In this document: piece by piece, positions 6,989-14,510 of the stretch | Layout of the letters: each line of letters opens with the position of its first letter | Numbering within the stretch: position 1 is the stretch's first letter | Source: Kitasatospora phosalacinea | GTDB lineage: Bacteria; Actinomycetota; Actinomycetes; Streptomycetales; Streptomycetaceae | Assembly: GCF_000717185.1 (NCBI RefSeq) | Contig: NZ_JNYE01000020.1 | Coordinates: 13,932 to 77,931, forward strand | DNA length: 64,000 nucleotides | Reading direction: 5' to 3' | The notes under the pieces: generated by a model | Told to the model about the DNA's origin: nothing | What the model saw: the letters and a program-made list of their open reading frames with translations, nothing else | Databases searched by the model: none | Translations under genes and position numbers: made by a program

Positions 6989-8719
6989 ATGAGCACGACC
7001 ACCCTCGCGGCCGCGCCCGCGGCCGCCACCGATGCGGAACTGCTCCGGGCCGCGGCCGACCACGCCCGCCGCCACGACACCGCCTCCCTGTTGGGCGCCC
7101 TGCTGCCGGGTCTGGACGGCGTCGAGCTGCGCGCGCTGACCGACCGCTGCCGTTTCGCGCACACCGCGCTGCTGGTCTTCCCGCCGGACGCCGGCGCGCT
7201 GCACGCGCTGCTCGCCGGGGCCGGGCTGGCGGCGCGGGAGGCGGCGCGGCCGAGCACGGTGGTGCGGGAGCGGCTGGCGGCCCGGCACGGCCGGGACGCG
7301 GCCGGGCTGGAGGTCGGCATCCTGCGGCCCGCCGTGACGGGCCCGGACGGGGAGGCCCGGGTGGTCGAGGTGTTCGCGCTGGCCGTGCCGCCGGGTTCGG
7401 AGCTGGCCGAACTCGCCGCGCACGAACGGGCGTTGCAGCACGAGGTGCACCTCGGCTTCGAGGTGGTGCACCCCGATCCGCTGGTGCTGCGCGGCCTGTG
7501 CGCGCTGCTGGACCGGCACGGCGCGCGGCCGGACGGCGGCGGCTACAACCCGCACGAGGACGGGACGGTGCTGTACTTCACGGTGCCCGCCGGTGCGAAG
7601 GCGGGCTATCCGCGGATCGAGCTCTACGCGCCGGGCGACCACCGGGAGTTGCTGGTCGAGCACCTGGCCCGGCACCGCGCCGGGCAGCCCGCCGAGGTGC
7701 TGCTGCGGCAGCTGACCGGCGCGTGGACGACGCAGGCGCTGGGCGCCTTCGCCGAGTTGGGCGTGCCGGAGGCGATGGACGCGCACGAGCCGCGCAGCGC
7801 CGAGCAGTTGGCGGCGTCGGTGGGCGCGGACGCGGAGACCCTGCGGTCGCTGCTGCGCTACCTGGCCATGCTGGGCACGGTGGTGCAGGACGGCGGGGGC
7901 TTCCGGCTGGCCCCGGCCGGGGAGCTGCTGCGGGCGGAGGCGGCGGGTTCGCTGCGGCCGCTGTCCCTGCTGTACGCGGGGCCTTTCTACCGCTCCTTCG
8001 GCGAGTTGGCGGGGACGGTGCGGACCGGGCAGGTGGCCTTCGACCGGCTGTTCGGCGAGAACCACTTCGACCACTTCGCCCGCGATCCCCGCCTGGCGGA
8101 GCTGTTCGACCGCTCGATGGCGGCCAGCCGCCTGATGTTCGACCCGCTGCCCGGCCACCCGGTGGTCCGGGCCGCGGCCGCCGCCTCCGCCGCGGGTGCG
8201 CCCCGCACGGTGGTCGATCTCGCGGGCGGCACCGGCGAGCTGCTGGCCCGCCTGCTGACCGCGCACCCCGCCCTGCGCGGCGTCCTGCTGGAGCGCCCCC
8301 AGGTCGCGGCCGCGGCACGGTCGTTCCTGGACGCCACGGACTGCGGCGGCCGGGTGGAGTGCCGGGCGGGCGAGTTCGCGGACGTGCCGCCGGGCGGGGA
8401 CGTGTACCTGCTGTCGCGGGTGCTGCACGACTGGGACGACGACCGCTGCCGGGAGATCCTGCGCCACCTCGCCGCCGCGATGCCGCCGCACGCGGACCTG
8501 CTGGTGGTCGAACGCCTGCTGCCGGACGACGACTCCCCTTCCCTGGCCACCGCCTGGGACCTGCACATGCGCTGCAACGTGGGCGGCCGCGAACGCACCG
8601 CCGGTCACTACGCGCGCCTGTTCGCGGACGCCGGGCTGGAGTTGGTCGGGCACGAGCCGCTGCCGCTGGACGCCCGCGTCCTGCACGTGCGCAAGTCGGC
8701 CCTCCGACGTGCGAGTTGA
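6989..8719 (+). CDS. SAM-dependent O-methyltransferase with an extra N-terminal domain
   Basis: 576 residues. The C-terminal 340 residues are a standard family-2 (caffeate/hydroxyneurosporene type) O-methyltransferase: a winged-helix dimerisation part (WTTQALGAFAELGVPEAM), the SAM site VVDLAGGTGELL, and the post-SAM region YLLSRVLHDWDDDRC with a catalytic-type His. The first 230 or so residues form a separate domain (HEVHLGFEVVHPDPLVLRGL; GGYNPHEDGTVLYFT) that I do not recognise; its His/Glu pattern hints at a small metal or substrate-binding fold. ATG at 6989 is used because the domain begins there. Such fusions occur in natural product pathways, but no biosynthetic genes flank it. Confidence 0.82.
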   Translation: MSTTTLAAAPAAATDAELLRAAADHARRHDTASLLGALLPGLDGVELRALTDRCRFAHTALLVFPPDAGALHALLAGAGLAAREAARPSTVVRERLAARHGRDAAGLEVGILRPAVTGPDGEARVVEVFALAVPPGSELAELAAHERALQHEVHLGFEVVHPDPLVLRGLCALLDRHGARPDGGGYNPHEDGTVLYFTVPAGAKAGYPRIELYAPGDHRELLVEHLARHRAGQPAEVLLRQLTGAWTTQALGAFAELGVPEAMDAHEPRSAEQLAASVGADAETLRSLLRYLAMLGTVVQDGGGFRLAPAGELLRAEAAGSLRPLSLLYAGPFYRSFGELAGTVRTGQVAFDRLFGENHFDHFARDPRLAELFDRSMAASRLMFDPLPGHPVVRAAAAASAAGAPRTVVDLAGGTGELLARLLTAHPALRGVLLERPQVAAAARSFLDATDCGGRVECRAGEFADVPPGGDVYLLSRVLHDWDDDRCREILRHLAAAMPPHADLLVVERLLPDDDSPSLATAWDLHMRCNVGGRERTAGHYARLFADAGLELVGHEPLPLDARVLHVRKSALRRAS

Positions 8720-8737
8720 CATCCGGTCGAGTGCCTC

Positions 8738-8773
8738 GCCGAGCACCTCGCCGAGCACCTCGCGGAGCGCCTC
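8738..8773. repeat. Three copies of a 12-bp repeat between convergent genes
   Basis: GCCGAGCACCTC occurs twice perfectly and once as GCGGAGCGCCTC. The array begins 18 bases after the methyltransferase stop and runs into the stop codon of the WYL gene. Confidence 0.8.
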
Positions 8774-9496
8774 ACAGGGCGTCGAGCGCGGCGGGCGGCC
8801 GGGCGCCCGCCGCGGCGGAGCCGTGCAGCAGGGCGGCGAGGTCGTGGTGTCCTGCGGGTTCGGCGGTCGGGTCGGCGGCGGTGATCCGGTCGAGCCGGAA
8901 GCCGCGTCCGGCCCGGCGGGTGCGGCACCAGGCGATCAGGTACCAGTGGCCGCCCGCGGTGAGCAGCCCGGCCGGTTCGACCAGCCGTTCGCTCTCCCGT
9001 CCGGCGGCGTCGGCGTAGCGCAGGCGCAGCACGGTGCGCTCGACGAGGGCGCGTTCGACGGCGGTGCGGGCGGCGGGCCCCGTCCCGGCGGGGCCCGTCC
9101 CGGGTGCGGGGAGGGCGACGATCCGGCGGGCGAGGTCGCGGGCGGTGGTGGCGGCGGGTTCGGGCAGGACGGCGGCGAGCTTCTGGGCGGCGGTGCGGGC
9201 CGCGGCGGCGTACGGGGTGCCGTGGCCGGTGGCGGCGAGGGCGACGGTGAGGGCGGCGGCCTCCTGTGCGGTGAACCGGACGGGCGGGAGGGTGGTGCGG
9301 GGGTCGATGGACCAGCCGCCGCCCCGTCCGGTGGTGGCGCGGACGGGGAGGCCGGCGGCCATCAGGGCCTGGAGGTCGCGCTGGACGGTGCGGGTGGCGA
9401 CCTCGAACCTGGCGGCGAGGCGGGCGACGGTCAGCGGCCGGGTGCGGCGGCGCGCAACTCCTCGACCAGGGCGTACAGGCGGGCCGTTCGGTTCAC
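8772..9496 (-). pseudogene. WYL-domain transcriptional regulator with a frameshift near its N-terminus
   Basis: The expected start is GTG at 9496, giving NRTARLYALVEELRAAAPG and then a stop. The rest of the helix-turn-helix (RPLTVARLAARFEVATRTV) continues in another frame and joins the long frame from 9362 down, which encodes the WYL ligand-sensing part (residues RLRYADAAGRESERLVEPAG, GGHWYLIAWC). Adding one C in the CCC run near 9444-9446 restores ...AAAPRPLTVARLAARFEV..., the normal YafY/WYL sequence. Either the gene is inactivated, uses a frameshift, or the base is a sequencing error. WYL regulators of this build (DeoR-type HTH, WYL, WCX) often control neighbouring genes; the esterase upstream is transcribed in the same direction. 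Confidence 0.8.
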
Positions 9497-9506
9497 CCGC
9501 GGGACC

Positions 9507-10565
9507 TTACCGGCCCGCGGCGGCGAGGAACCCGCTCTCGCGGTGGCGTTCGCGGGCGGTGACGGTGAGCGGATAGAGCGTGAAGCCGTGCATGGCGCCC
9601 GCGACGACGTCGAGGCGGGCCGTGCCCCCGGCGTCCTGCCAGCGCCGGGCGAGCAGGACGGAGTCGTCCAGCAGCGGGTCCTCGGTGCCGACCACGAGGC
9701 GGGCGGGTGGCAGGCCGGCGAGGTCGGCGTACAGCGGGGAGAGCGCGGGGTCGCGGCGCTCCTCGGGGCCGGTGCCGGGGCTGTACATGGCGTAACTTCC
9801 TTGCAGGCTGCGGGTGTTGCTGAGCAGGGGGCGGTCGCCGAAGTCGCGCTGGCTGGGGGTCATGGCGAGGTCGTAGGGGCCGAAGGCGAGGTGGGCGGCG
9901 CGGTAGGCGTGGACGGGGCCGCGGCCGTCGCGCAGGCGCAGCAGGGTGAGGACGGCGAGGTGGGCCCCGGCGGATTCGCCGCCGATCAGCAGGCGGCGGG
10001 TGCCGAACTCGGCCTCGGCGTGCTCGGCGAGCCAGCGGGCGGCGGCTTCGCAGTCCTCGGGCCCGGCGGGGTGGGGGTGTTCGGGGGCGAGGCGGTAGTC
10101 GACGCTGACGACGGCGAGGCGGGCCCGGCGGGCGAGTTCCCAGAGCCGTTCGTCCTGCCCGTCGGCGGAGCCGAAGGCCCAGCCGCCGCCGTGCAGGTGG
10201 AGCAGGACGCCCTCGGGCGCGCCGGGGTTCAGGACACGGACCCGTACGCCGCCCGGGAGTCGGCGGTCGCGGGCCTGCGGGAGGCGGCGGGGCGGGGTGT
10301 CGCCGCCGAGGCGGTTGCGGCGCAGCAGGGCGAGGACGGCCGGGTCGAGCGGGGCCCGGCGGGCGGGGCGGCTGCTCGCGGCCCGTTCGAAGGCCCGGTT
10401 GAAGGCGAGCGTCTCGTCCAGGCAGTCGAGGTCGCGGAGGTGCTCGCGCAGGGGGTGCGCGGCGAAACGCTGCGCGGCGGAGGGGCGCTCGGCGGAGGAG
10501 TGCTCGGCGGCGGAGGGAGCGGCGGAGGGGCGTGCGGCGAGGGGGTCGCGGCCGGTGGTGGTCAT
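9507..10565 (-). CDS. Alpha/beta hydrolase, hormone-sensitive-lipase family esterase
   Basis: 352 residues. Shows the HSL-family oxyanion motif HGGGW (125-129), the nucleophile elbow GESAG with Ser198, the acid in GTEDPLLDD and the His in GAMHGFTLYP. VDYRLAPEHPHPAGPEDC is typical of bacterial HSL esterases/acetyl-hydrolases, which cleave short acyl esters. No signal peptide, so it is cytoplasmic. The first 45 residues are Ala/Ser-rich and variable. It ends 11 bases before the WYL regulator start, so the two are probably co-transcribed. Confidence 0.88.
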   Translation of the reverse strand: MTTTGRDPLAARPSAAPSAAEHSSAERPSAAQRFAAHPLREHLRDLDCLDETLAFNRAFERAASSRPARRAPLDPAVLALLRRNRLGGDTPPRRLPQARDRRLPGGVRVRVLNPGAPEGVLLHLHGGGWAFGSADGQDERLWELARRARLAVVSVDYRLAPEHPHPAGPEDCEAAARWLAEHAEAEFGTRRLLIGGESAGAHLAVLTLLRLRDGRGPVHAYRAAHLAFGPYDLAMTPSQRDFGDRPLLSNTRSLQGSYAMYSPGTGPEERRDPALSPLYADLAGLPPARLVVGTEDPLLDDSVLLARRWQDAGGTARLDVVAGAMHGFTLYPLTVTARERHRESGFLAAAGR

Positions 10566-10634
10566 GGCCCCGAGGGTGGCGGAGTGCGGCGACAGCCCCG
10601 TGTCACCCTTTCCCCGTGACCCGGGTCACACCGC

Positions 10635-10985
10635 TCAGGCGGCGGCCCGGAGGGCGGCGCGGGCGCGGGGGGAGGGCAGCTCGACCAGGCGGGTGCCCGT
10701 GGCGCGGATGCGGTCGGCGGTGGCGCGGGCGGTGTCCGGGCAGAGGGCGAAGACCCAGGCGCCGGGGATCAGGACGGTGTCGACCCAGCCCGCGGCGATG
10801 TCGGCGAGCAGGTGTTCCAGCCGGGGGCCGCGCTCGGTGGAGCGGGTGCCGTTGTCCAGGTAGAGGATCGGGCGGGGCAGCCCGGAGCGGTCGGCCAGGT
10901 CTTCCAGGGCCCGGCGGTGGGACATCATCTCCCAGCGGTCCTCGGGGTAGCAGCGCAGGTAGCTGGCGGTGCCGTTCTTGGGCAT
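10635..10985 (-). CDS. Small resolvase-like (serine recombinase N-domain-like) protein
   Basis: 116 residues from the ATG at 10985 with GAGGA five bases upstream; the frame is open to 11120 but that part lacks the family pattern. The sequence SYLRCYPEDRWEMMSHRRALEDLADRSGLPRPILYLDNG with downstream LVELPS resembles the catalytic-domain fold of serine resolvases, as seen in many short streptomycete proteins. The catalytic Ser of true resolvases is not evident and no DNA-binding domain follows, so recombinase activity is doubtful. An AT-rich stretch (11100-11150) lies upstream. Confidence 0.7.
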   Translation of the reverse strand: MPKNGTASYLRCYPEDRWEMMSHRRALEDLADRSGLPRPILYLDNGTRSTERGPRLEHLLADIAAGWVDTVLIPGAWVFALCPDTARATADRIRATGTRLVELPSPRARAALRAAA

Positions 10986-11097
10986 GGGGTCCTCGCAGGG
11001 TGGGTCCGGCCTACCGCGGTTCGGCCACGGGTGCGGTCGGTGCGTCCAGTCTGCGCGGCCCTCGACAACGTTGTCCAGGGATTCTGGCCACGTCCCC

Positions 11098-11150
11098 GAA
11101 AAGCGATAGCTGTTAAGCAAAAGTTAAGTAATATCAGGCGCACACCGTTA
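11098..11150. promoter_or_regulatory. AT-rich intergenic island, probable promoter region
   Basis: This stretch (AAGCGATAGCTGTTAAGC... AGTTAAGTAATATCAGG) is by far the most AT-rich DNA in its neighbourhood and contains two GTTAAG direct repeats 13 bases apart. It lies between the divergent resolvase-like gene and the toxin-antitoxin pair, where both promoters would be expected. Confidence 0.5.
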
Positions 11151-11266
11151 CTCGATGCCAGTTCACCGACACGTACCGCTTCACTCCCGCCGCCCGTTAT
11201 TTCCGCACGGGAACGCGCGCCGCCCAGTACGGTGGTGCCCCGCCGGAGACCTGGGGAGGAGCGGAC

Positions 11267-11479
11267 ATGACCGTGCAGCCGATCGATCCGGCCCGCGAGG
11301 AGGACGGCCCGGTCGCCGCCCCGGCCGCACCCGGCAGGGCCGCCGGGAACACCGCGGACGCCGCCGGCACCGCGGACACCCCGGGCGCCGACCGGGCGAA
11401 GGACCGGGACGGGTTCCTCGCCCGGCTCCGGTCCGACCCGGTCCACGCCGAGGCCATGCGAAGGCTGGCCGACCGGTGA
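11267..11479 (+). CDS. Antitoxin-like small protein preceding a Doc/Fic toxin
   Basis: 70 residues with ATG at 11267 and GGGGAGGAG upstream. The first 45 residues are Ala/Pro-rich and disordered; the end (DRDGFLARLRSDPVHAEAMRRLADR) is an amphipathic helix such as antitoxins use to occupy a Fic-fold groove. Its TGA overlaps the GTG of the toxin (GTGA). I call it an antitoxin mainly from this arrangement; there is no clear DNA-binding domain, although the disordered N-terminus could hide a divergent one. Confidence 0.65.
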   Translation: MTVQPIDPAREEDGPVAAPAAPGRAAGNTADAAGTADTPGADRAKDRDGFLARLRSDPVHAEAMRRLADR

Positions 11480-11847
11480 CCGTCCACCTCGCCCTCGACG
11501 ACATCGTCGCCGTCACGGGCGACGAGCACCTGGTCAAGGACGCGGGCGTGCTGGAGTCGGCGCTCCACCGCCCGCAGTCCGCCATGTTCGGGGTGGAGTC
11601 CTACCCGGACGTCTGGGAGAAGGCCGCGGCCCTGGCGGACTCCCTCGCCAACAACCACCCGCTGCACGACCGGAACAAGCGCACCGCGTACGAGGCCGTC
11701 CTCCTGTTCCTGCACTTCAACGACGAGCCGTTCCGCCTCCCCGAGGACCCCGACGCACCCGGCGAGCACATGGTGGCCGTCGCCACGCACCGGTTCGCCG
11801 GGATCCCCGAGGCCGCCGGGGCGCTGCGCACCCTGCTCGGCCGCTGA
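11476..11847 (+). CDS. Doc-like Fic-fold toxin
   Basis: 123 residues. The core motif HPLHDRNKRTAYEAVLLFL (His61, Asn67-Lys68-Arg69) matches the Doc form of the Fic loop (HxFxDxNKRT) rather than the AMP-transferring HPFxxGNGR form. Doc enzymes phosphorylate EF-Tu and stop translation. The GTG start overlaps the antitoxin stop by four bases, so translation is coupled. In place of the usual Phe in the motif there is Leu63. The pair ends at a strong hairpin. Confidence 0.85.
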   Translation: MTVHLALDDIVAVTGDEHLVKDAGVLESALHRPQSAMFGVESYPDVWEKAAALADSLANNHPLHDRNKRTAYEAVLLFLHFNDEPFRLPEDPDAPGEHMVAVATHRFAGIPEAAGALRTLLGR

Positions 11848-11858
11848 CCGGGGGCCGT

Positions 11859-11903
11859 CCACGCCAAGGCCCGGCCGGATCCGCCGGCCGGGCCTTAGCG
11901 TGG
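11859..11903. terminator. Strong hairpin after the toxin gene
   Basis: Nested inverted repeats: an outer CCACGC/GCGTGG and an inner 13-bp perfect stem AAGGCCCGGCCGG/CCGGCCGGGCCTT around ATCCG. It begins 12 bases after the toxin stop and insulates the following ergothioneine operon. Confidence 0.85.
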
Positions 11904-11931
11904 GTGGGGACGGCGTCGGAGGGAGCACCCG

Positions 11932-13131
11932 GTGTTCGAGCGGTTCTCGCGGGCGGGGACGGGCAGTGCGAAGTGGGCGCGGGCGGGGGCGGGGCGGATC
12001 GCCATGGGGGTGGCGGACATGGACCTGCCGGGACCGGCCGCGGTGGGGGCGGCGTTGCGGGTGCGGGCGGGGCATCCGGCGTTCGGGTACCCGGTGGCGG
12101 AGGCCGCGGACCGGGTGCTGGTCGCCGACTGGTACCGGCGGCGGCACGGGGTGGAGGTGGATCCGCGCTGGGTGATGCTGCTGCCGTTCGCGCCGGGCAC
12201 GGCGGTGCGGCTGCTGGTGGAGGCGGTGCGTCCGCTGCCGGGCCCGGCGGTGTGCGTGACGCCGGAGTGGGGCGGTTTCGCCCGGGTCTGCCGGGCCGCG
12301 GGGGCGGCCGTCCGGGAGCTGCCGCTGCTGGAGACCGGTGACCCGGCGGACCCGTACCGGCTGCCGCTGGCCGAGGTCGCCGCGGCCCGCCCGGGCCTGG
12401 TGCTGCTGAGCAGCCCGCACAATCCGAGCGGGCGGATCTGGTCGGCCGCCGACGTCCGGGCGCTGGCCGCGGCGGCCGCGCCGGGGCTGCTGGTCTCGGA
12501 CGAGGTGCACGGCGACCTGCGGCACCCGGACGCGGGCGCGGAGCAGCCGGTCGCGGTGGCGGTGACCGGCGGGGCGGCCAACGTGGTGACGCTGAACTCG
12601 GTGGGCAAGACCTTCAACGCCTCGGGCCTGCCGAGCTGCTTCGCGCTGGTGCCGGACGCGGGGCTGCGGGAGCGGCTGACGGCGGTGATGGCGGGTTTCG
12701 GGCTGTGGGAGGGGGGCCTGCTGGGCGCGGTCGCGCAGCGGGCGGCGCTGGCCGAGGGCGGCCCGTGGCTGGACGCCGCGCTGGCGCACCTGGTGCGGGC
12801 CCGGGAGCTCGCGACGGCCGCGCTGGGCGGTGCGGTGCTGGCCCGTCCGCAGGCCTCGTACCTGCTGTGGCTGGACGGTGCGGGGCTCGGCACCCGGGAG
12901 GAGCTGATCACCCGCTGTGACGTGGAGCTGGCGGACGGGGGTGATTTCGGAGCGGCCGGTTCCGGGCGGCTCCGGCTGAATTTCGCCCTGCCACTGGACC
13001 GCCTGCGCACCGCTCTCACCCGACTGACCTGGGAAATGTCGGCTCGGGCGGCACCGAGGTTTGCCCCGGAGCAGACTGAGCAGGAACAACCGGGCTCAAG
13101 TCGCGAACCGAGGGATGGTGAAACCCGGTGA
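11932..13131 (+). CDS. MalY/PatB-type PLP-dependent C-S lyase, candidate EgtE
   Basis: 399 residues, fold-type I aminotransferase superfamily. Visible cofactor residues are N164 in SSPHNPSG, D190-E191 in SDEVHGDL and the Schiff-base Lys226 in NSVGKTFNASGL; the VHGDL and GKTFN forms are typical of MalY-like cystathionine beta-lyases. GTG start with GGAGGG eight bases upstream. Its last codons overlap the egtA start (GTGA), and egtB, egtC and egtD follow. The last ergothioneine step is cleavage of hercynylcysteine sulfoxide by a PLP lyase; the coupling makes this protein the best EgtE candidate, by inference. Mycobacterial EgtE is a class V-type enzyme, so this would be a different lineage or a diverged form. 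Confidence 0.78.
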   Translation: MFERFSRAGTGSAKWARAGAGRIAMGVADMDLPGPAAVGAALRVRAGHPAFGYPVAEAADRVLVADWYRRRHGVEVDPRWVMLLPFAPGTAVRLLVEAVRPLPGPAVCVTPEWGGFARVCRAAGAAVRELPLLETGDPADPYRLPLAEVAAARPGLVLLSSPHNPSGRIWSAADVRALAAAAAPGLLVSDEVHGDLRHPDAGAEQPVAVAVTGGAANVVTLNSVGKTFNASGLPSCFALVPDAGLRERLTAVMAGFGLWEGGLLGAVAQRAALAEGGPWLDAALAHLVRARELATAALGGAVLARPQASYLLWLDGAGLGTREELITRCDVELADGGDFGAAGSGRLRLNFALPLDRLRTALTRLTWEMSARAAPRFAPEQTEQEQPGSSREPRDGETR

Positions 13132-14456
13132 CATCCGTACGTCCACAGCAGGCCGCGCCGGCCCCCGATCCGATACACAGCGTGACGCTCCGGGCGGAGT
13201 TGACCGAGGCGTCGGCCGAGCGTCACCTGGGGGCCATCTGCTTCAAGATCGGGCCTCCGGCGCTGGTCGGGGTGGAGGCGGAGTGGTTCGTCCACGACGT
13301 CCGATGTCCCGGCGCACCGGTGGATCCCGGCCGGGTGGCGGCCGCGCTGGCGGTGCTGCCCGACTCGGCCGACGGCCCGGTCCTCCCGGCGGGCTCGCGG
13401 CTGACGTACGAACCCGGCGGGCAGGTCGAGCTCAGCTCCCCGCCCGCCGCCGATCCGGCCGACTGCGCGGCCGGGCTGAGCAGCGACCAGGCGGTGCTGC
13501 GGGCGGCGCTGGCCGCCGGGGGCCTGCGGCTGACCGGCAGCGGCACCGACCCGATGGACCGCGAGCGGCGGATGCAGGCCACCCACCCGCGCTACCGGGC
13601 GATGCAGCGCTACTTCGACCGGGGCGGCCCGTGGGGCCGGATCATGATGACCGGCACCGCCTCCGTGCAGGTCTGCGTGGACGCCGGGACGGAGGCCGAC
13701 CACGCGGAGCGCTGGCGGCTGGCGCACGAGTTGGGGCCGGTGCTGGTCGGCGCGTTCGCCAACTCGCCGCTGCTGGAGGGCCGTCCGACCGGCTGGAAGT
13801 CGACCCGGCAGCTGGTGTGGTCCCGGATGGACCCCTCCCGGACGCTGGCCCCGCCGCCCACCGCCGACCCGCGCACCGCCTGGACGCACTACGTGCTGGA
13901 CGCCGCGCTGCTGTGCCTGCGCCGCCCGGACGGGCTGCCCTGGGACGCGCCGGCCGGGCTGACCTTCCGCGGGTGGCTGCGCGACGGGGGCGAGCGGCCC
14001 GCCGCGCTGGCCGACCTGGACTACCACCGCACCACGCTGTTCCCGCCGGTGCGGCCCCGCGGACACCTGGAGCTGCGGATGATGGACGCCCAGCCCGGCG
14101 AGGGCTGGCGGGTGCCGCTGGCCCTGGTCAGCGCGCTGATGGACGACCCGGTGGCCGCCGACGAGGCCCGCGCCGCCCTGGAGCGGCTCGGCCACGCGGG
14201 CAGCCGCGCCCCGCGCTCGGGCCTGTGGCGGCGCGCCGCCGCGCTCGGCATGGCCGATCCGGACCTGCGCCGCGCCGCCCTGCTGTGCTTCGCCGCCGCG
14301 GAACGCTCGCTGGCCCGCCGGGGCAGCGAACTGCGCACCGGCCTGGTCGAGTTCGCCGAGCGCTACCCGGCCCGCGGCCGCTGCCCGGCCGACGACCAGC
14401 TGGCCGCCCTGCGCACCGGCGCCGCCCCCGCCCTGCAGGAGGACGCCCCGTGCTGA
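13128..14456 (+). CDS. egtA: EgtA, glutamate-cysteine ligase of ergothioneine biosynthesis
   Basis: 442 residues with the GCS2-type ligase fold. It makes gamma-glutamylcysteine, the sulfur donor used by EgtB. Family marks are VGVEAEWFVHD near the N-terminus, GSRLTYEPGGQVELSSPP, and MMTGTASVQVCVDAG, which contribute to ATP, metal and amino acid binding; the C-terminal LELRMMDAQP is also typical. GTG start overlaps the previous stop in GTGA. Immediately upstream of egtB, which fixes the assignment to the egt pathway. Confidence 0.93.
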   Translation: MTSVRPQQAAPAPDPIHSVTLRAELTEASAERHLGAICFKIGPPALVGVEAEWFVHDVRCPGAPVDPGRVAAALAVLPDSADGPVLPAGSRLTYEPGGQVELSSPPAADPADCAAGLSSDQAVLRAALAAGGLRLTGSGTDPMDRERRMQATHPRYRAMQRYFDRGGPWGRIMMTGTASVQVCVDAGTEADHAERWRLAHELGPVLVGAFANSPLLEGRPTGWKSTRQLVWSRMDPSRTLAPPPTADPRTAWTHYVLDAALLCLRRPDGLPWDAPAGLTFRGWLRDGGERPAALADLDYHRTTLFPPVRPRGHLELRMMDAQPGEGWRVPLALVSALMDDPVAADEARAALERLGHAGSRAPRSGLWRRAAALGMADPDLRRAALLCFAAAERSLARRGSELRTGLVEFAERYPARGRCPADDQLAALRTGAAPALQEDAPC

Positions 14457-14510
14457 CCGCCGAACTCCCCTTCCCCCCACCGGAGGAGGCCCCGTGCTGA
14501 ACGCCGACCG
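14440..14510. repeat. Imperfect duplication spanning the egtA stop and egtB start
   Basis: GAGGACGCCCCGTGCTGACCGCCGA (from 14439) recurs 45 bases later as GAGGAGGCCCCGTGCTGAACGCCGA. The first copy encodes the end of EgtA and its stop; the second supplies the ribosome binding site and GTG start of EgtB. Reading from the first copy in the alternative frame gives only a 16-codon peptide. Confidence 0.75.

Noticed and set aside
6989..8719. Methyltransferase as part of a biosynthetic cluster
   Set aside because: No PKS, NRPS, cyclase or other tailoring genes occur within 10 kb on either side.
10635..10985. Resolvase-like gene as evidence for a mobile element
   Set aside because: It is a short stand-alone domain without DNA-binding part, inverted repeats or target duplications nearby.
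14450..14500. A 16-codon ORF between egtA and egtB
   Set aside because: It results from the duplicated start segment and has no sign of being conserved.
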